64,000 nucleotides of DNA. It comes from Palleronia sp. THAF1. GTDB taxonomy: Bacteria; Pseudomonadota; Alphaproteobacteria; Rhodobacterales; Rhodobacteraceae. The stretch covers positions 26,722-90,721 of the forward strand of contig NZ_CP045421.1 of NCBI RefSeq assembly GCF_009363795.1, written 5' to 3'. Every line of letters starts with the position of its first letter. Position 1 is the first letter of the stretch. The position numbers were made by a program, and so were the translations under genes. Below, piece after piece: positions 16,744 through 26,755 of this stretch. Under the pieces are notes generated by a model, which saw only the letters and a program-made list of their open reading frames with translations, was not told the origin of the DNA and did no database searches.

Positions 16744-17426
16744 TTCTGCCCGTACCCGACACCGGACCGGTGCTGGTCATCGCACCGCACCCTGACGACG
16801 AAGTTCTTGGCGTTGGCGGCACGATTGCCCGCCTCTCCCGTGCTGGCCGCGAGGTTCACGTCTGCATCGCGACCCGCGGCCGGGTCGAGCGGTTCGGGCA
16901 GGAACAGGTAGATACCGTTCGGCGTGAGGCGCGAGCCGCCCACGATATACTTGGCGTGGAACACACGCACTGGCTGGACCACGAAGCCGCCGCACTCGAC
17001 ACCGAAGCGCACGGCGATCTGAACCGCAGCCTGGCGGACCTTGTGAAGCGCATCGGCGCGCAGGTGCTGTTCGTGCCGCATGTGGGTGACATTCATCTGG
17101 ATCACCAACTGGTTTTCCTGTCCGCGATGGTCGCCGCGCGGCCCGCACAGCAACAGTATCCCGCCGCCATCTTCGCCTATGAGACGCTGTCGGAAACGAA
17201 CTGGAATGCGCCCTACCTGACGCCGCCTTTCGTGCCGAACGTCTTCGTCGACATCTCGGAAACGCTGGACACCAAGCTGGCGGCCTTCTCGGCCTTTGCC
17301 AGCCAGGTCCGGCCCAGCCCCGCCGAACGCTCGATTTCTGCCCTGTCAGCCTTGGCCACCCTGCGTGGGGCGACGGTGCATCGCCACGCGGCCGAAGCGT
17401 TCGTGGCGATCCGGCAGTGCTACTGA
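16740..17426 (+). CDS. PIG-L/LmbE family N-acetylglucosaminyl deacetylase
   Basis: This 228-residue protein has the zinc-binding motif IAPHPDDEVLGVGGT near the N-terminus and the second metal motif HVGDIHLDHQ, which together define the PIG-L deacetylase family. It would remove an acetyl group from a GlcNAc-type sugar, most likely on the undecaprenyl-linked intermediate made by the preceding gene. Its start overlaps that gene by 4 bp (ATGA). This PGT-plus-deacetylase coupling suggests that the first sugar is an N-acetylhexosamine that is then de-acetylated. The exact substrate is inferred. Confidence 0.9.
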   Translation: MILPVPDTGPVLVIAPHPDDEVLGVGGTIARLSRAGREVHVCIATRGRVERFGQEQVDTVRREARAAHDILGVEHTHWLDHEAAALDTEAHGDLNRSLADLVKRIGAQVLFVPHVGDIHLDHQLVFLSAMVAARPAQQQYPAAIFAYETLSETNWNAPYLTPPFVPNVFVDISETLDTKLAAFSAFASQVRPSPAERSISALSALATLRGATVHRHAAEAFVAIRQCY

Positions 17427-17455
17427 AACCCGCAAATTGATAAGGAATTTCTGCC

Positions 17456-18805
17456 ATGCGTATCGCAATGATCGGAACAGGATATGTCGGACTCGTCTCC
17501 GGAGTGTGCTTCTCCGATTTCGGTCACTCGGTCGTTTGCGTCGATACCGACGGGGGCAAGATCGAACGTCTGAAGAAGGGAGAAGTCCCGATCTACGAGC
17601 CGGGTCTTGCTGCCGTAATGGAGCGCAACGTAGAGGCCGGACGGCTGGCGTTTTCCACAAATCTCGCGGCCGCGTTGCAGGGTGCGGACGCCGCCTTCAT
17701 CGCCGTCGGCACCCCGTCGCGGCGCGGTGACGGGCAGGCAGACCTGTCCTACGTCATGGCCGCGGCCCGCGACATCGCGCAGCGTGCAGATGACGGTCTG
17801 GTCGTCGTGGTGAAGTCCACCGTTCCGATCGGCACCAATCGCCGCATGGCAGAAGAGATCCGCTCTGTCGCGCCTACCCTGAAGTTCGATATCGCGTCGA
17901 ACCCCGAGTTTCTGCGCGAAGGGGCCGCGATAGAGGATTTCATGCGACCAGACCGCGTGGTTTTCGGATGCGACACGGAGCGCGCGGCGCAGGTGATGCG
18001 CGACATCTACCGCCCCTTGTTCCTGCGCGAGTTTCCCATCGTCGTGACCGATCTGGAATCGGCAGAGATGATCAAATACGCCGCCAATGCCTTCCTTGCG
18101 ACGAAGATCACCTTCATCAACGAGATCGCATCCCTGTGCGAACGTGTCGGCGCCGACGTCCGAGAAGTGGCGCGCGGCATCGGGTTGGACGGACGCATCG
18201 GCAAGACATTCCTGCACGCGGGGCCGGGCTACGGCGGATCCTGTTTTCCCAAGGATACGCGGGCACTGGCTCGCACGGCCCAAGAATACGGACGCCCGCT
18301 GCATATCGTTGAGACGGTCATCAAATCGAACGAGGATGCCAAGCGGCGCGCCGTTGAAAAGATCTTCGAACTGTGCGGCGACAGGGTCGGCGGCAAGACG
18401 ATTGCTGTGCTGGGCGTCACCTTCAAGCCCGACACGGACGACATGCGCGAATCGCCTGCGCTGACCATCGTGCCGGCGCTGATCGGGGGCGGGGCGACGG
18501 TCCGCGTGGTCGATCCGAAAGGGCGGGCCGAAGGCGAGGCTTTGTTGCCTTCGGTTCAGTGGGAAACCGATCCCTACGCCGCTGCAGAGGGCGCTGACAT
18601 GATCGTTCTGCTGACCGAATGGAACGCGTTCCGCGCGTTGGATCTGTCGCGTCTTGCACAGGGGATGCGCAATCGCTGCTTCGTTGATCTGCGGAACGTC
18701 TATCCCACCGACTCCCTGCGCGCCGCCGGATTCGAGGCGGTCGCCTCGGTCGGTCGGTCGGGTTTCGATATCCGCGACGATCTTCACGCTGTTGCTGCGG
18801 AATAA
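17456..18805 (+). CDS. ugd: UDP-glucose 6-dehydrogenase, copy 1
   Basis: This 449-residue protein has the NAD-binding start MRIAMIGTGYVGLVSGVCF, the central dimer/active-site helix (ESAEMIKYAANAFLATK) and the catalytic cysteine Cys263 in YGGSCFPKDT, followed by the UDP-binding C-terminal domain (GVTFKPDTDDMRESP). It oxidises UDP-glucose to UDP-glucuronate with two NAD. It has a good AAGGA ribosome site. It lies in a plus-strand run with PGT, PIG-L and GT4 genes. A paralogue lies at 52015-53337, and the two share a 70-nt exactly identical block. Confidence 0.95.
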   Translation: MRIAMIGTGYVGLVSGVCFSDFGHSVVCVDTDGGKIERLKKGEVPIYEPGLAAVMERNVEAGRLAFSTNLAAALQGADAAFIAVGTPSRRGDGQADLSYVMAAARDIAQRADDGLVVVVKSTVPIGTNRRMAEEIRSVAPTLKFDIASNPEFLREGAAIEDFMRPDRVVFGCDTERAAQVMRDIYRPLFLREFPIVVTDLESAEMIKYAANAFLATKITFINEIASLCERVGADVREVARGIGLDGRIGKTFLHAGPGYGGSCFPKDTRALARTAQEYGRPLHIVETVIKSNEDAKRRAVEKIFELCGDRVGGKTIAVLGVTFKPDTDDMRESPALTIVPALIGGGATVRVVDPKGRAEGEALLPSVQWETDPYAAAEGADMIVLLTEWNAFRALDLSRLAQGMRNRCFVDLRNVYPTDSLRAAGFEAVASVGRSGFDIRDDLHAVAAE

Positions 18806-18825
18806 CTGCGGAAAAGGATGCGAAG

Positions 18826-20034
18826 ATGACAGTCACCGACGCAAACGGCTTTCGAACGAAATCGGCGCGTCCGTTCCCGACCGGGCGACGGCGCGTTCTC
18901 GTTGTCGCCAGCCTGACCTCTTCGCTGGTGAACTTCCGCTACGATATCCTGCGCGAGCTGGCGATGCGGGCCGAGGTTCTGGCCGTCGCGCCTGACGACG
19001 ATCCCGAAAGCATCGCCCGACTGCGCGAAATCGGGGTAAGGTTCCAGCGCATCCCCATGCAACGCGTCGGTATAAATCCCTTCGCGGACCTTGTAACGCT
19101 GGCCGCACTCATACGGATCTGCCTGCGCTTTCGGCCCCACACCCTGTTTCCCTATACGATGAAGCCCATAATCTATGGCTGCCTTGCGGGTCGGTTGACC
19201 CGCGTGCCTGACCGGGTGCCGATGTGTACCGCGCTGGGATACGTCTTCTTCAACCCCGACGCGGGCCGCATGCAGAAGCTGGTGCGCCGGATCAGTATTC
19301 TTCTGTACCGCGTTGCACTCGGGGGGGTCAGCAAGGTGCTGGTCTACAACGAGGGCGACACGGAGGCCTTTCGCGAACACCGGCTGGTCGCGCCGTCTGT
19401 CCCGCTGGTGCGTGTGCCCGGTTCGGGCATCAACCTTGATCGCTTTCCCCACGTGCCGCCCATGGACGGGCCACCGGTCTTTCTGATGATCGGTCGGATC
19501 CTGCGGATGAAGGGCGTTCCGGAATACGCCGAGGCCGCCCGCCGGCTGAAGCGTCGATTCCCCGAGGCACGCTGTCAGCTTCTGGGTCCATTCGATGACA
19601 ACCCAAGCGCCCTGCGGCCCGAACAGCTGCAGGAGTACATCGATGACGGAAGTATCGAGTATCTGGGCGAGACACGCGACGTGCGCCCGGTCCTTGCCGC
19701 CTCCTCGGTTTTCGTGCTGCCCTCCTATTGCGAAGGCATTTCCAGATCGGTGCTGGAGGCGATGGCCACCGGGCGCGCGATCGTCACCAGCGACGGCGTG
19801 GGGTGCCCCGAGCCGGTGATCGAGGGGCAGACGGGCCATGTCGTTCCAGTCGGTGACGCCAAGGCGCTGGCCGATGCGATGGCGCGGTTCTGCGAAGACC
19901 CCGCGCTGGTGGCTACGATGGGACAGGCGGCCCGGGATCACGCGGCCGCGACATTCGATGTGCGTGTCGTGAACCGGCATCTTCTGCGCGCACTCGATCT
20001 GCCCGCAGACCCGGTGCCCGCCGTCGCCAACTGA
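18826..20034 (+). CDS. Glycosyltransferase family 4, paralogue A
   Basis: This 402-residue GT4 of the PglA/TuaC-like group carries [19 protein letters not shown] at the N-terminus, a central [16 protein letters not shown], and the donor site [19 protein letters not shown] with conserved Glu residues. The sequence is closely related over its full length to the protein at 22569-23801, so the pair arose by duplication inside this locus. An AAGGA ribosome site precedes the ATG. It probably uses UDP-glucuronate or a HexNAc donor supplied by neighbours, but this is a guess from position only. Confidence 0.9.
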   Translation: MTVTDANGFRTKSARPFPTGRRRVLVVASLTSSLVNFRYDILRELAMRAEVLAVAPDDDPESIARLREIGVRFQRIPMQRVGINPFADLVTLAALIRICLRFRPHTLFPYTMKPIIYGCLAGRLTRVPDRVPMCTALGYVFFNPDAGRMQKLVRRISILLYRVALGGVSKVLVYNEGDTEAFREHRLVAPSVPLVRVPGSGINLDRFPHVPPMDGPPVFLMIGRILRMKGVPEYAEAARRLKRRFPEARCQLLGPFDDNPSALRPEQLQEYIDDGSIEYLGETRDVRPVLAASSVFVLPSYCEGISRSVLEAMATGRAIVTSDGVGCPEPVIEGQTGHVVPVGDAKALADAMARFCEDPALVATMGQAARDHAAATFDVRVVNRHLLRALDLPADPVPAVAN

Positions 20035-20040
20035 AACGGC

Positions 20041-21444
20041 CTACGCCGCGGTCGAGCCGTCCTCTTGCCGTCGGGTCGGATCGGCGTCGCGGTCGAAGGT
20101 GTCCCGGTCACCCACAATGATGGACCTTGCGGCCTGCATACCCGCCAGCGTGGCCCAATCCGCACCGGGACGGTTCACATGATAGATCGCCGGTACATCG
20201 CGCAGCTTTTCGAACAGCCGGGTCCGGGTGGACGTTTGCTGCTCGCGCCAACTGGCTGCGGCATTGGTCCGGTCCAGCCGCAACACATACGCACCGGTCA
20301 GATTGGAGCGGTCGATCAGACCAGCACCGGCGGTTTCGGTCATCGCCAGCGCGATCTGCGCATCCTCCGATGCGTCGAACAGTGGATCGTTCCCGGCCAG
20401 AAAGAATTCGACGCACAGCGCCGTACGGCGTTGGGGCACCATGTCGCCCCCGAAGGCCGCGTAATTGACGACGCGCCCGGCCTTCAGCTTGGTGTCGTTA
20501 ACCTCCAGCCAGGCGTGCGGGAACGCAGGCGGTCCGTCGAGCAACAGATAGACCAGAAGGACAGCGCGCTGTGCCGATGGGTCGGCGACGGGTGCCGCGT
20601 CGGCGTGGACCGGCAGAAGTGACCACAGACGTTCGACCGCAAGACCGGAAATGACGTTCGGATAGCTTTGCATCGTCACAGCGCGACCCTGCCGGATCGT
20701 CGCCGTCACGCCGCCATCAGGCTCTGGCACCAGTGCCAGAACCTCGGCTCCGTAGTCGATCCGGCCACCGCGCGCTGTCACGCGGGCGGCCAGCGCCTCG
20801 AACAACTGGCCGGTTCCGCGCAGGGGATGCCGCCAGACCTTCTGGCCTGCCATCCCGCCCCGCCGCGCCATTCTCAGGGCCTGCGCCGCTGCCATGCGAC
20901 GGGAGGCATCGACGGGTGGTGGCATGTCCGCCCAGCCCTGGCCGCGAAACTTCTCCCAATAACCTTGCGCCAACACGCGCGCGAAATGCGGGCCGACCCG
21001 CCCGTGCCAATGCTCCTCGTAGGTGCGGGGCGACCGTAGAGCCGCCTGCGTCCATCCGGCGGCCAGTCCAATCCCGCCGCGCACCAGCCAAGCGGGCGGC
21101 ATGCCCCGCGCCGGACCGCGATACCGGCCCGACATCTCTATGATCCGCCCGCCGAACAAAGAGCCGACACGATGGGGGTAGGGCCGATACTCATCCCCCA
21201 GAAGGTCATTCCATAGCGCATCGACCTGGGGGAACCGTGCATAAAGCTCTTTCCGGCCCAGATCGACGATGCAGTCGTCGAAGCGCGGAGAGCGCATCAG
21301 CCCACCGGCGCGGTCGCCCCGCTCGACCACCCGCACCGGCAGCCCCGCGTCACGCAGTGCAAGGGCTGCCGCAAGACCCGACGGACCTGCACCAATGATC
21401 AAGATTTCATCCATCTGGGGGAGAGAAGTCTGGGCGACATTCAT
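20041..21444 (-). CDS. FAD-dependent amine oxidase/protoporphyrinogen-oxidase-like protein
   Basis: This protein of ~467 residues starts at MNVAQTSLPQMDEILIIGAG, with AAAGG upstream; a TTG at 21507 is a weaker option. The Rossmann dinucleotide site is IIGAGPSGLAAALALRDAG, followed by VVERGDRAGGLMRS, the usual second half of the amine-oxidase/UDP-galactopyranose-mutase FAD motif. The rest has scattered similarity to FAD-dependent oxidoreductases of EPS loci rather than a clear UGM signature. It could act as a sugar mutase or as an oxidoreductase on a lipid-linked intermediate. It is transcribed divergently from the NodB-type deacetylase, and 6 bp separate its end from the convergent GT4. Confidence 0.75.
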   Translation of the reverse strand: MNVAQTSLPQMDEILIIGAGPSGLAAALALRDAGLPVRVVERGDRAGGLMRSPRFDDCIVDLGRKELYARFPQVDALWNDLLGDEYRPYPHRVGSLFGGRIIEMSGRYRGPARGMPPAWLVRGGIGLAAGWTQAALRSPRTYEEHWHGRVGPHFARVLAQGYWEKFRGQGWADMPPPVDASRRMAAAQALRMARRGGMAGQKVWRHPLRGTGQLFEALAARVTARGGRIDYGAEVLALVPEPDGGVTATIRQGRAVTMQSYPNVISGLAVERLWSLLPVHADAAPVADPSAQRAVLLVYLLLDGPPAFPHAWLEVNDTKLKAGRVVNYAAFGGDMVPQRRTALCVEFFLAGNDPLFDASEDAQIALAMTETAGAGLIDRSNLTGAYVLRLDRTNAAASWREQQTSTRTRLFEKLRDVPAIYHVNRPGADWATLAGMQAARSIIVGDRDTFDRDADPTRRQEDGSTAA

Positions 21445-21532
21445 GGCACCATGCCTTTGCTGCGTACGCCCGGTTCGGGACTTCGGCGTGGCCCCAAGGT
21501 CCTTCAAAGATGCGAGGAAATGAATCCTCCTT

Positions 21533-22561
21533 ATGGATAGCCAACTGCCCTCTTACGCGGCGCGCGCCGCCGGTTTCGTGCTTTCTCTCGACCTGGAGCT
21601 GATGTGGGGCGTGCTGGATAGCTCGGCACCCGACGCCTACGCGCCGAACATCCACGGCGCGCGCAAAGCCGTGCCCGCGTTGCTGCATCTGTTCGCAGAG
21701 CACGGTATTCACGCAACCTGGGCGACCGTGGGTTTCCTGTTCTTCGACACGCGCAAGGCGCTGATGGACGCGCTGCCCGACACACGGCCTGCCTATCCCC
21801 GGCCCGGGATGAATGCCTATGCCCGCCTGTCCGGGATCGGCGCAAACGAGGTAGAGGATCCACTGCACTTCGGCGGCTCTCTGGTCCGCCGAATCGCAGC
21901 CTCGCCCGGTCAGGAAGTCGCGACTCACACGTTTTCGCACCTGTTCTGCTTTGATCAGCCGTTCGATCCGCAGGTGTTCGAGGCAGACATCCTGGCCGCC
22001 GTGCGCGCGGCCCACATGGCCGGGATCGACCTGCGCAGCATCGTCTTTCCGCGCAACCAGATCACGGAGACGGCGGTGTCGATCTGCCTGCGGCACGGAA
22101 TTTACGTGATCCGGGGATGTGGTGTGCCGTGGTATGACCGGGCACGGGCGCGACGCGACGAGCGGATCGCACAGCGAGTGATGCGGATGACGCGCGCCTA
22201 TGTGCCCTTCGATGCCAGCGGGCCGGTGCGCGTCGGGTCCTGCGGGCGTGCCGTGAACGTGCCGGCCAGCCGCCTTCTGCGACCCGCCGGACGCGGTGGC
22301 GCAGTAGCCATTCGGCGTCAGATCGCCACGATCAAGGCCGACATGACGCGCGCGGCGCGGACGGGACAAACCTATCACCTGTGGTTCCATCCCCACAATT
22401 TCGGCCGCAACCTGCCCGAAAACCTTGCGCTTCTGGATGCGATCCTGCGCCACGCAAACCATCTGGACGCCCTGCATGACTGGCCCTCGATGACGATGGC
22501 CGAGGCTGCCGATCGCTGGATCGAATCCATGCCGCCGATGCCACAACCCCGCACAGCGTGA
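21533..22561 (+). CDS. Polysaccharide deacetylase (NodB homology domain)
   Basis: This 342-residue protein begins with FVLSLDLELMWGV, where the acidic residues match the first metal motif of carbohydrate esterase 4. It continues with EVATHTFSHLFCFD (His-X3-His metal ligands) and ends with a C-terminal TYHLWFHPHNFG strand. No signal peptide is seen, so a cytoplasmic substrate such as a lipid-linked oligosaccharide is likely. It runs directly into the GT4 at 22569 with a 7-bp gap. The short first strand and a loop insertion put it with the DUF3473/NodB-like EPS deacetylases rather than with peptidoglycan deacetylases. Confidence 0.85.
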   Translation: MDSQLPSYAARAAGFVLSLDLELMWGVLDSSAPDAYAPNIHGARKAVPALLHLFAEHGIHATWATVGFLFFDTRKALMDALPDTRPAYPRPGMNAYARLSGIGANEVEDPLHFGGSLVRRIAASPGQEVATHTFSHLFCFDQPFDPQVFEADILAAVRAAHMAGIDLRSIVFPRNQITETAVSICLRHGIYVIRGCGVPWYDRARARRDERIAQRVMRMTRAYVPFDASGPVRVGSCGRAVNVPASRLLRPAGRGGAVAIRRQIATIKADMTRAARTGQTYHLWFHPHNFGRNLPENLALLDAILRHANHLDALHDWPSMTMAEAADRWIESMPPMPQPRTA

Positions 22562-22568
22562 GGCCGCC

Positions 22569-23801
22569 GTGACCCAGATCGACCACTCTCTCGCGCCGCA
22601 GCTCTCTGGATTGTCGCAGGTGACCGAACCGCCGATGGCACACGCGCGCGCCCGTATCGCCGTAGTCGCCAGCCTGACCTCATCCCTCATTGGTTTCCGC
22701 TACGAGCTGCTGCGCGAGTTGGCGCTGCGCGCCGATGTTCTCGCGCTGGCCCCGGACCATGACCCGCGCGCGGAAACGGCCCTTGCCCGCATCGGCGTCC
22801 GGTTCCAGCGCATCCCCATGGCGCGCACCGGAAAGAACCCGTTCCAGGACATTCTGACCTTGGTCGCCCTGCTGCACGCCTTTCGCACGTTCCGTCCGGA
22901 CATCGTGCTGCCCTACACCATGAAACCGATCATCTATGCCGGGTTGGCCGGGCGCATCGTGGGCGTGCGGAAACGCGTCGCGATGTGTACGGGGCTGGGC
23001 TACCTGTTCGTTCAGGATGGCAGGCAAACCCTGATCAAACGCGCGCTGCGCCGCCTGTCGATGAGCCTTTATCGCGCGGCATTGCGGGGGGTCGACGACC
23101 TTATCGTCTACAACACCGCCGATGCCGACGAATTCCGGCGCAATCGGCTTGTATCGGACCAGACCCGTATCTGTCTTGTGCCGGGGTCCGGCGTGAACCT
23201 GACGCGGCACGCATTTCACGAACCCCCGCCTGGTCCGCCGGTTTTCCTTATGGTCAGCCGCCTGTTGTGCGACAAGGGGGTGCGCGAATACGTCGACGCC
23301 GCCCGACGGTTGCGCGCGATCCATCCCCATGTCCGTTGTCAGCTCTTGGGGCCCCATGACGCGAACCCGGCTGCGATCGGCGCCGGTGAACTGGCGGATT
23401 GGATCGAGGAAGAAGCCATCGAATACCTGGGTGCCACTTCAGACGTACGCCCCTATCTGCAAGACGCGTCGGTCTTCGTTCTACCGTCCTACCGCGAGGG
23501 TCTGTCGCGGTCCGTGCTGGAAGCCATGGCGACGGGGCGGGCCGTCATTACCTCGGATGCGCCGGGCTGTCCCGACCCCGTGACCGAAGGTGTGACCGGC
23601 TTTGTCGTTCCGGTGCGCGACGCCGCGGCCCTGGTCAATGCAATGGAGCGGTTCGTGTGTGATCCGGCTCTGGCGGACGGGATGGGCCGCGCCGCGCGGA
23701 AAAAGGCCGAACGACAGTTCGACGTGGCAGCGATCAATGCGATCCTGCTGGACCGGCTTGGGCTGGCGGATGTGCCAGCAACCAGAGCGGCTACAGCCTA
23801 A
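22569..23801 (+). CDS. Glycosyltransferase family 4, paralogue B
   Basis: This 410-residue GT4 parallels the protein at 18826-20034: [19 protein letters not shown], then [16 protein letters not shown], then [18 protein letters not shown]. The start is GTG 7 bp after the deacetylase stop, with GAGG upstream, so the two are likely translated as a pair. A starting point at the first Met before the conserved strand ([12 protein letters not shown]) is possible. The last 11 bp overlap the convergent dehydrogenase gene. Having two similar transferases in one locus suggests two related linkages in the same repeat unit. Confidence 0.9.
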   Translation: MTQIDHSLAPQLSGLSQVTEPPMAHARARIAVVASLTSSLIGFRYELLRELALRADVLALAPDHDPRAETALARIGVRFQRIPMARTGKNPFQDILTLVALLHAFRTFRPDIVLPYTMKPIIYAGLAGRIVGVRKRVAMCTGLGYLFVQDGRQTLIKRALRRLSMSLYRAALRGVDDLIVYNTADADEFRRNRLVSDQTRICLVPGSGVNLTRHAFHEPPPGPPVFLMVSRLLCDKGVREYVDAARRLRAIHPHVRCQLLGPHDANPAAIGAGELADWIEEEAIEYLGATSDVRPYLQDASVFVLPSYREGLSRSVLEAMATGRAVITSDAPGCPDPVTEGVTGFVVPVRDAAALVNAMERFVCDPALADGMGRAARKKAERQFDVAAINAILLDRLGLADVPATRAATA

Positions 23802-25074
23802 GGTCGCTTACGTCGCGGTCGATCATATTCTTCAGATCGTAGATGACGCAGGTTTCTGCCCCGAGCTGGCGTACCGAACCTGCGCAGAGGTCGCGGAAGG
23901 CATCGTGGGCTACCGCCAGAATGATACCGTCGTACTTGCCGCGCGACGGCGTCTCGACAAGGTCAAGCGCGTACTCCCGACGCGCTGCGTCCGGATCGGC
24001 CATCGGGTCATGAACATCAACGGCAACGCCGTAGTCCTGTAATTCCCTGACCACGTCCACGACGCGGGTATTCCGCAGATCCCTGCAATTTTCCTTGAAT
24101 GTCAGGCCAAGAACCAGAACGCGCGCACCGCGGATCTGCACCCGTTTGCGTAACATCGCCTTGATCATCTGACCGGCGACGTAGGCGCCCATTCCGTCGT
24201 TGATACGACGACCGGCCAAAATGACCTGCGAATGGTGGCCGATCGCCTCTGCCTTGTGGGTCAGGTAATAGGGGTCCACGCCGATGCAGTGACCTCCGAC
24301 CAGACCGGGATGGAAGGGCAGGAAGTTCCATTTCGACCGCGCCGCCTCGAGCACCGCGGTCGTGTCGATCCCCATCCTCCCGAAGATCATGGCCAATTCG
24401 TTGACCAACGCGATGTTCAGGTCGCGCTGCGTGTTCTCTATGACCTTCGCCGCCTCTGCCACGCGAATGGACTCGGCGCGAAAGGTGCCGGCGGTGATGA
24501 TAGACGCGTAAAGGGCATCCACCGCATCCGCCGTCGCGGCATCGCTGCCGCTGGTCACCTTGACGATATCGGGCAGGCGATGCGCCCTGTCGCCGGGATT
24601 GATCCGTTCCGGAGAATATCCGCAGTGGAAGTCCGCCTTGTAGGTTAGGCCCGATACCCGCTCCAACACCGGCACGCAGTCCTCTTCGGTGGCGCCGGGA
24701 TAGACGGTCGATTCGTAAATCACCAGATCGCCGGGCTTCAGGATCGCGCCGACCAGCTCAGACGCCCTGCAGATCGGGCCAAGGTCCGGTTGCTTGTGGG
24801 CGTTGATCGGAGTGGGAACGGCGATGATGTAGATTGTGGCGGCCCGCATGTCCTCGGGATCGTCACTGAAGGTCAGGTCCTGGCAACCCACCAGGTCTTC
24901 CTTTGACACTTCGCGCGTTCGGTCCTGACCTTCGCGCAATTCGGCGATCCGGGTCGGGCACAGGTCGAAGCCAATCGTTCGACGCTGCTTTCCAAAGGCC
25001 AGGGCCAAGGGCAGTCCGACGTATCCCAGCCCGATTACCGCGATAGGTCCATCCATTGTCAGCGGTTCCGTCAT
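23791..25074 (-). CDS. UDP-N-acetylhexosamine 6-dehydrogenase (TviB/WbpA type)
   Basis: This ~427-residue nucleotide-sugar dehydrogenase starts at [20 protein letters not shown]; the ORF opens 87 bp earlier but that part is not conserved. The catalytic cysteine lies in [16 protein letters not shown], the form found in UDP-GlcNAc/UDP-GalNAc and UDP-ManNAc dehydrogenases rather than UDP-glucose dehydrogenases, followed by [15 protein letters not shown]. It would make a UDP-N-acetylhexosaminuronic acid, giving the polymer negative charge. It is the last intact gene of the first EPS locus, just before the IS scar, and it is oriented away from it. Confidence 0.9.
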   Translation of the reverse strand: MTEPLTMDGPIAVIGLGYVGLPLALAFGKQRRTIGFDLCPTRIAELREGQDRTREVSKEDLVGCQDLTFSDDPEDMRAATIYIIAVPTPINAHKQPDLGPICRASELVGAILKPGDLVIYESTVYPGATEEDCVPVLERVSGLTYKADFHCGYSPERINPGDRAHRLPDIVKVTSGSDAATADAVDALYASIITAGTFRAESIRVAEAAKVIENTQRDLNIALVNELAMIFGRMGIDTTAVLEAARSKWNFLPFHPGLVGGHCIGVDPYYLTHKAEAIGHHSQVILAGRRINDGMGAYVAGQMIKAMLRKRVQIRGARVLVLGLTFKENCRDLRNTRVVDVVRELQDYGVAVDVHDPMADPDAARREYALDLVETPSRGKYDGIILAVAHDAFRDLCAGSVRQLGAETCVIYDLKNMIDRDVSDLRL

Positions 25075-25290
25075 CGCACAGACCTTGATGAGATCGATGG
25101 TTGTCTTGTTCCAGCACCCTTTCTTGAGGCCGGGTGGCTTGGTTTCACGACTGATAGTCAACGAAAGGGGGAAACACCCTTGGATTGACTTGACCCTACC
25201 ATGTTCTGTTCGCGTCAGATCTGCAAAATCGGCTACCTACCCAAACGCGCTACAATTTACATAATAAATGTTATTAGACGTTTTGTGTAG

Positions 25291-25335
25291 TTGCAAAGTT
25301 AGAATGTCCCACATCTGCAAAGTAGAAGTATCACA
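25291..25335 (+). repeat. Imperfect tandem repeat at the left end of the ISNCY remnant
   Basis: Two copies of a ~21-nt unit follow one another: TTGCAAAGTTAGAATGTCC and TGCAAAGTAGAAGTATCAC, about 50-100 bp before the transposase start at 25386. They probably mark the subterminal transposase-binding repeats of the insertion sequence. The DNA from 25075 to 25290 is AT-rich and has no gene. The matching right end of the element is missing. Confidence 0.55.
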
Positions 25336-25385
25336 CTTCCCTGTCGGGCAAGCAGGACTGGAGTGTGTCTGTGGGGCTGGTGATC

Positions 25386-26466
25386 ATGAGCGAGCGCGAG
25401 CTGAACCGCATAGAAGTACTGAGCCAAGTGAGCCAAGACAGAATGACTGCCTCGAATGCGGCAAATGTTCTGGGATTGAGCCGCAGGCAGGTTCACCGGC
25501 GTTTGAAGACGTTCCAGTCAGACGGTCCGGCGGCGATCCGGCACAAGGCGCGCGGTCGGGCATTGAACAATAGGATTGATCCGGCGGTGCGGGAGGTTGC
25601 GGTCACGTTGGTCCGGGAGAACTACATCGACTTCGGGCCGACCTTTGCCGCTGAGAAGCTGCACGAAGATCATGGACTGAAGGTCTCGCGCGAGACCCTG
25701 CGCAAATGGATGCAGGATGCGGGGATTTGGCTGTCTCGGAAGCAACGCCGCACGTTCCACCAGCCACGCTTGCGGCGAGAGTGCTTTGGTGAGCTGATCC
25801 AGATCGACGGGTCAGATCATCACTGGTTCGAGGATCGCGGCCCGTCCTGCACCCTGCTCGTCTTCATCGACGATGCCACCAGCACGTTGATGCATCTGGA
25901 GTTCTTGATGTCCGAGAGCACGTTCAGCTATTTCGGCGCTCTGGAGGATTATCTGCATGAACATGGACGCCCTGTTGCGTTCTGTAGTGACAAACACACG
26001 GTGTTACGTGCTGCCCAGCAAGGCGCGAAGTGCGGCCACGGCATGCCCCAGTTTGGCAGGGCCTTAAATGAGCTGAACATCGAGATCCTTTGCGCCAATT
26101 CTTCCCAAGCCAAAGGTCGTGTCGAGCGCGCGAACCGCACACTACAAGACAGGCTGGTGAAGGAGCTGCGCCTGGCGGGCATCTCTGACCTGAAGGCCGC
26201 CAACGCCTTTTCCAGGGCTTCACGGAGCGTTACAATGCGAAGTTCGCCAAGACCCCACGCCGGACGGATAATCTTCACCGAGCGCTCAATGTCGAGCCGG
26301 ACCGCTTACGGGATATCCTGTGCTAACGCGACGAGTGCTATATTGGGCAGCAGCTTGCCTTCTCCTACGACCGGCGCTGCATCATTTTCGAGCAGAACGA
26401 CCTCTCGCGCACGCTGCCTGGCAAGTGTGTCGACAGCTACGAGTTCGCCGACGGCGTCGTGCGGAT
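25386..26466 (+). pseudogene. ISNCY-family transposase, frameshifted and truncated
   Basis: An N-terminal helix-turn-helix (TAS..AANVLGLSRRQVHRRLKTF) is followed by a DDE integrase core (QIDGSDHHWFEDRG, then FIDDAT and SSQAKGRVERANRTLQDR) as in ISNCY/ISDol1-like transposases. The frame is lost near 26205. Reading continues in another frame as FQGFTERYNAKFAKTPRR up to a TAA at 26325-26327, where a coding codon is expected. Beyond it, RDECYIGQQLAFSYDRRC is still recognisable up to about 26456. The last ~70 codons and the right end are missing. The element is therefore dead, with one frameshift, one stop and a 3' deletion. The junction continues straight into the AbiEii-like fragment. Confidence 0.88.
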
Positions 26467-26709
26467 GAGGTCGAGGAGATCGTCGGGGCCGTCACCGGCG
26501 ATGGCGCCGCTGGCCGCGACGAAATCAAGATCCTCCGACCAACGCCCCGACGCGTGACAGGTCGCGAGACAGGTCCCGCCGTGGAACATGCCGCGGCCCG
26601 CAAATGTGGGCCCTGTGCGGGAGATCCCATCGAGCAACGCGATCTGGCATTCTTGGGCGATCATCGCCCGCTCGGTGGCATCCAGGGGCTGCCTTGCACT
26701 CAAATCCAT
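26460..26709 (-). pseudogene. Truncated AbiEii/AbiGii-type nucleotidyltransferase toxin, N-terminal fragment
   Basis: From the ATG at 26709 the minus strand encodes about 80 residues with the hallmark of AbiEii-type nucleotidyltransferase toxins: MFHGGTCLATCHASGRWSEDLDFV. GG-T-L and R-SEDLDF are the nucleotide- and metal-binding motifs. The sequence is cut at the junction with the dead transposase near 26460, so about two thirds of the toxin and the paired AbiEi antitoxin are missing. It is therefore a relic of a type IV toxin-antitoxin or abortive-infection system. The upstream DNA is the repeat-rich non-coding region. Confidence 0.75.
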
Positions 26710-26755
26710 ACCTGTCTCTCGTTTTTATCGTTTCTTTTCAGTAATATACCGGAGA

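Noticed and set aside
17420..18787. A 455-codon antisense frame over UDP-glucose dehydrogenase, mirrored at 52228-53187
   Set aside because: The same shadow appears opposite both paralogues, as expected if it only reflects the real gene's codons.
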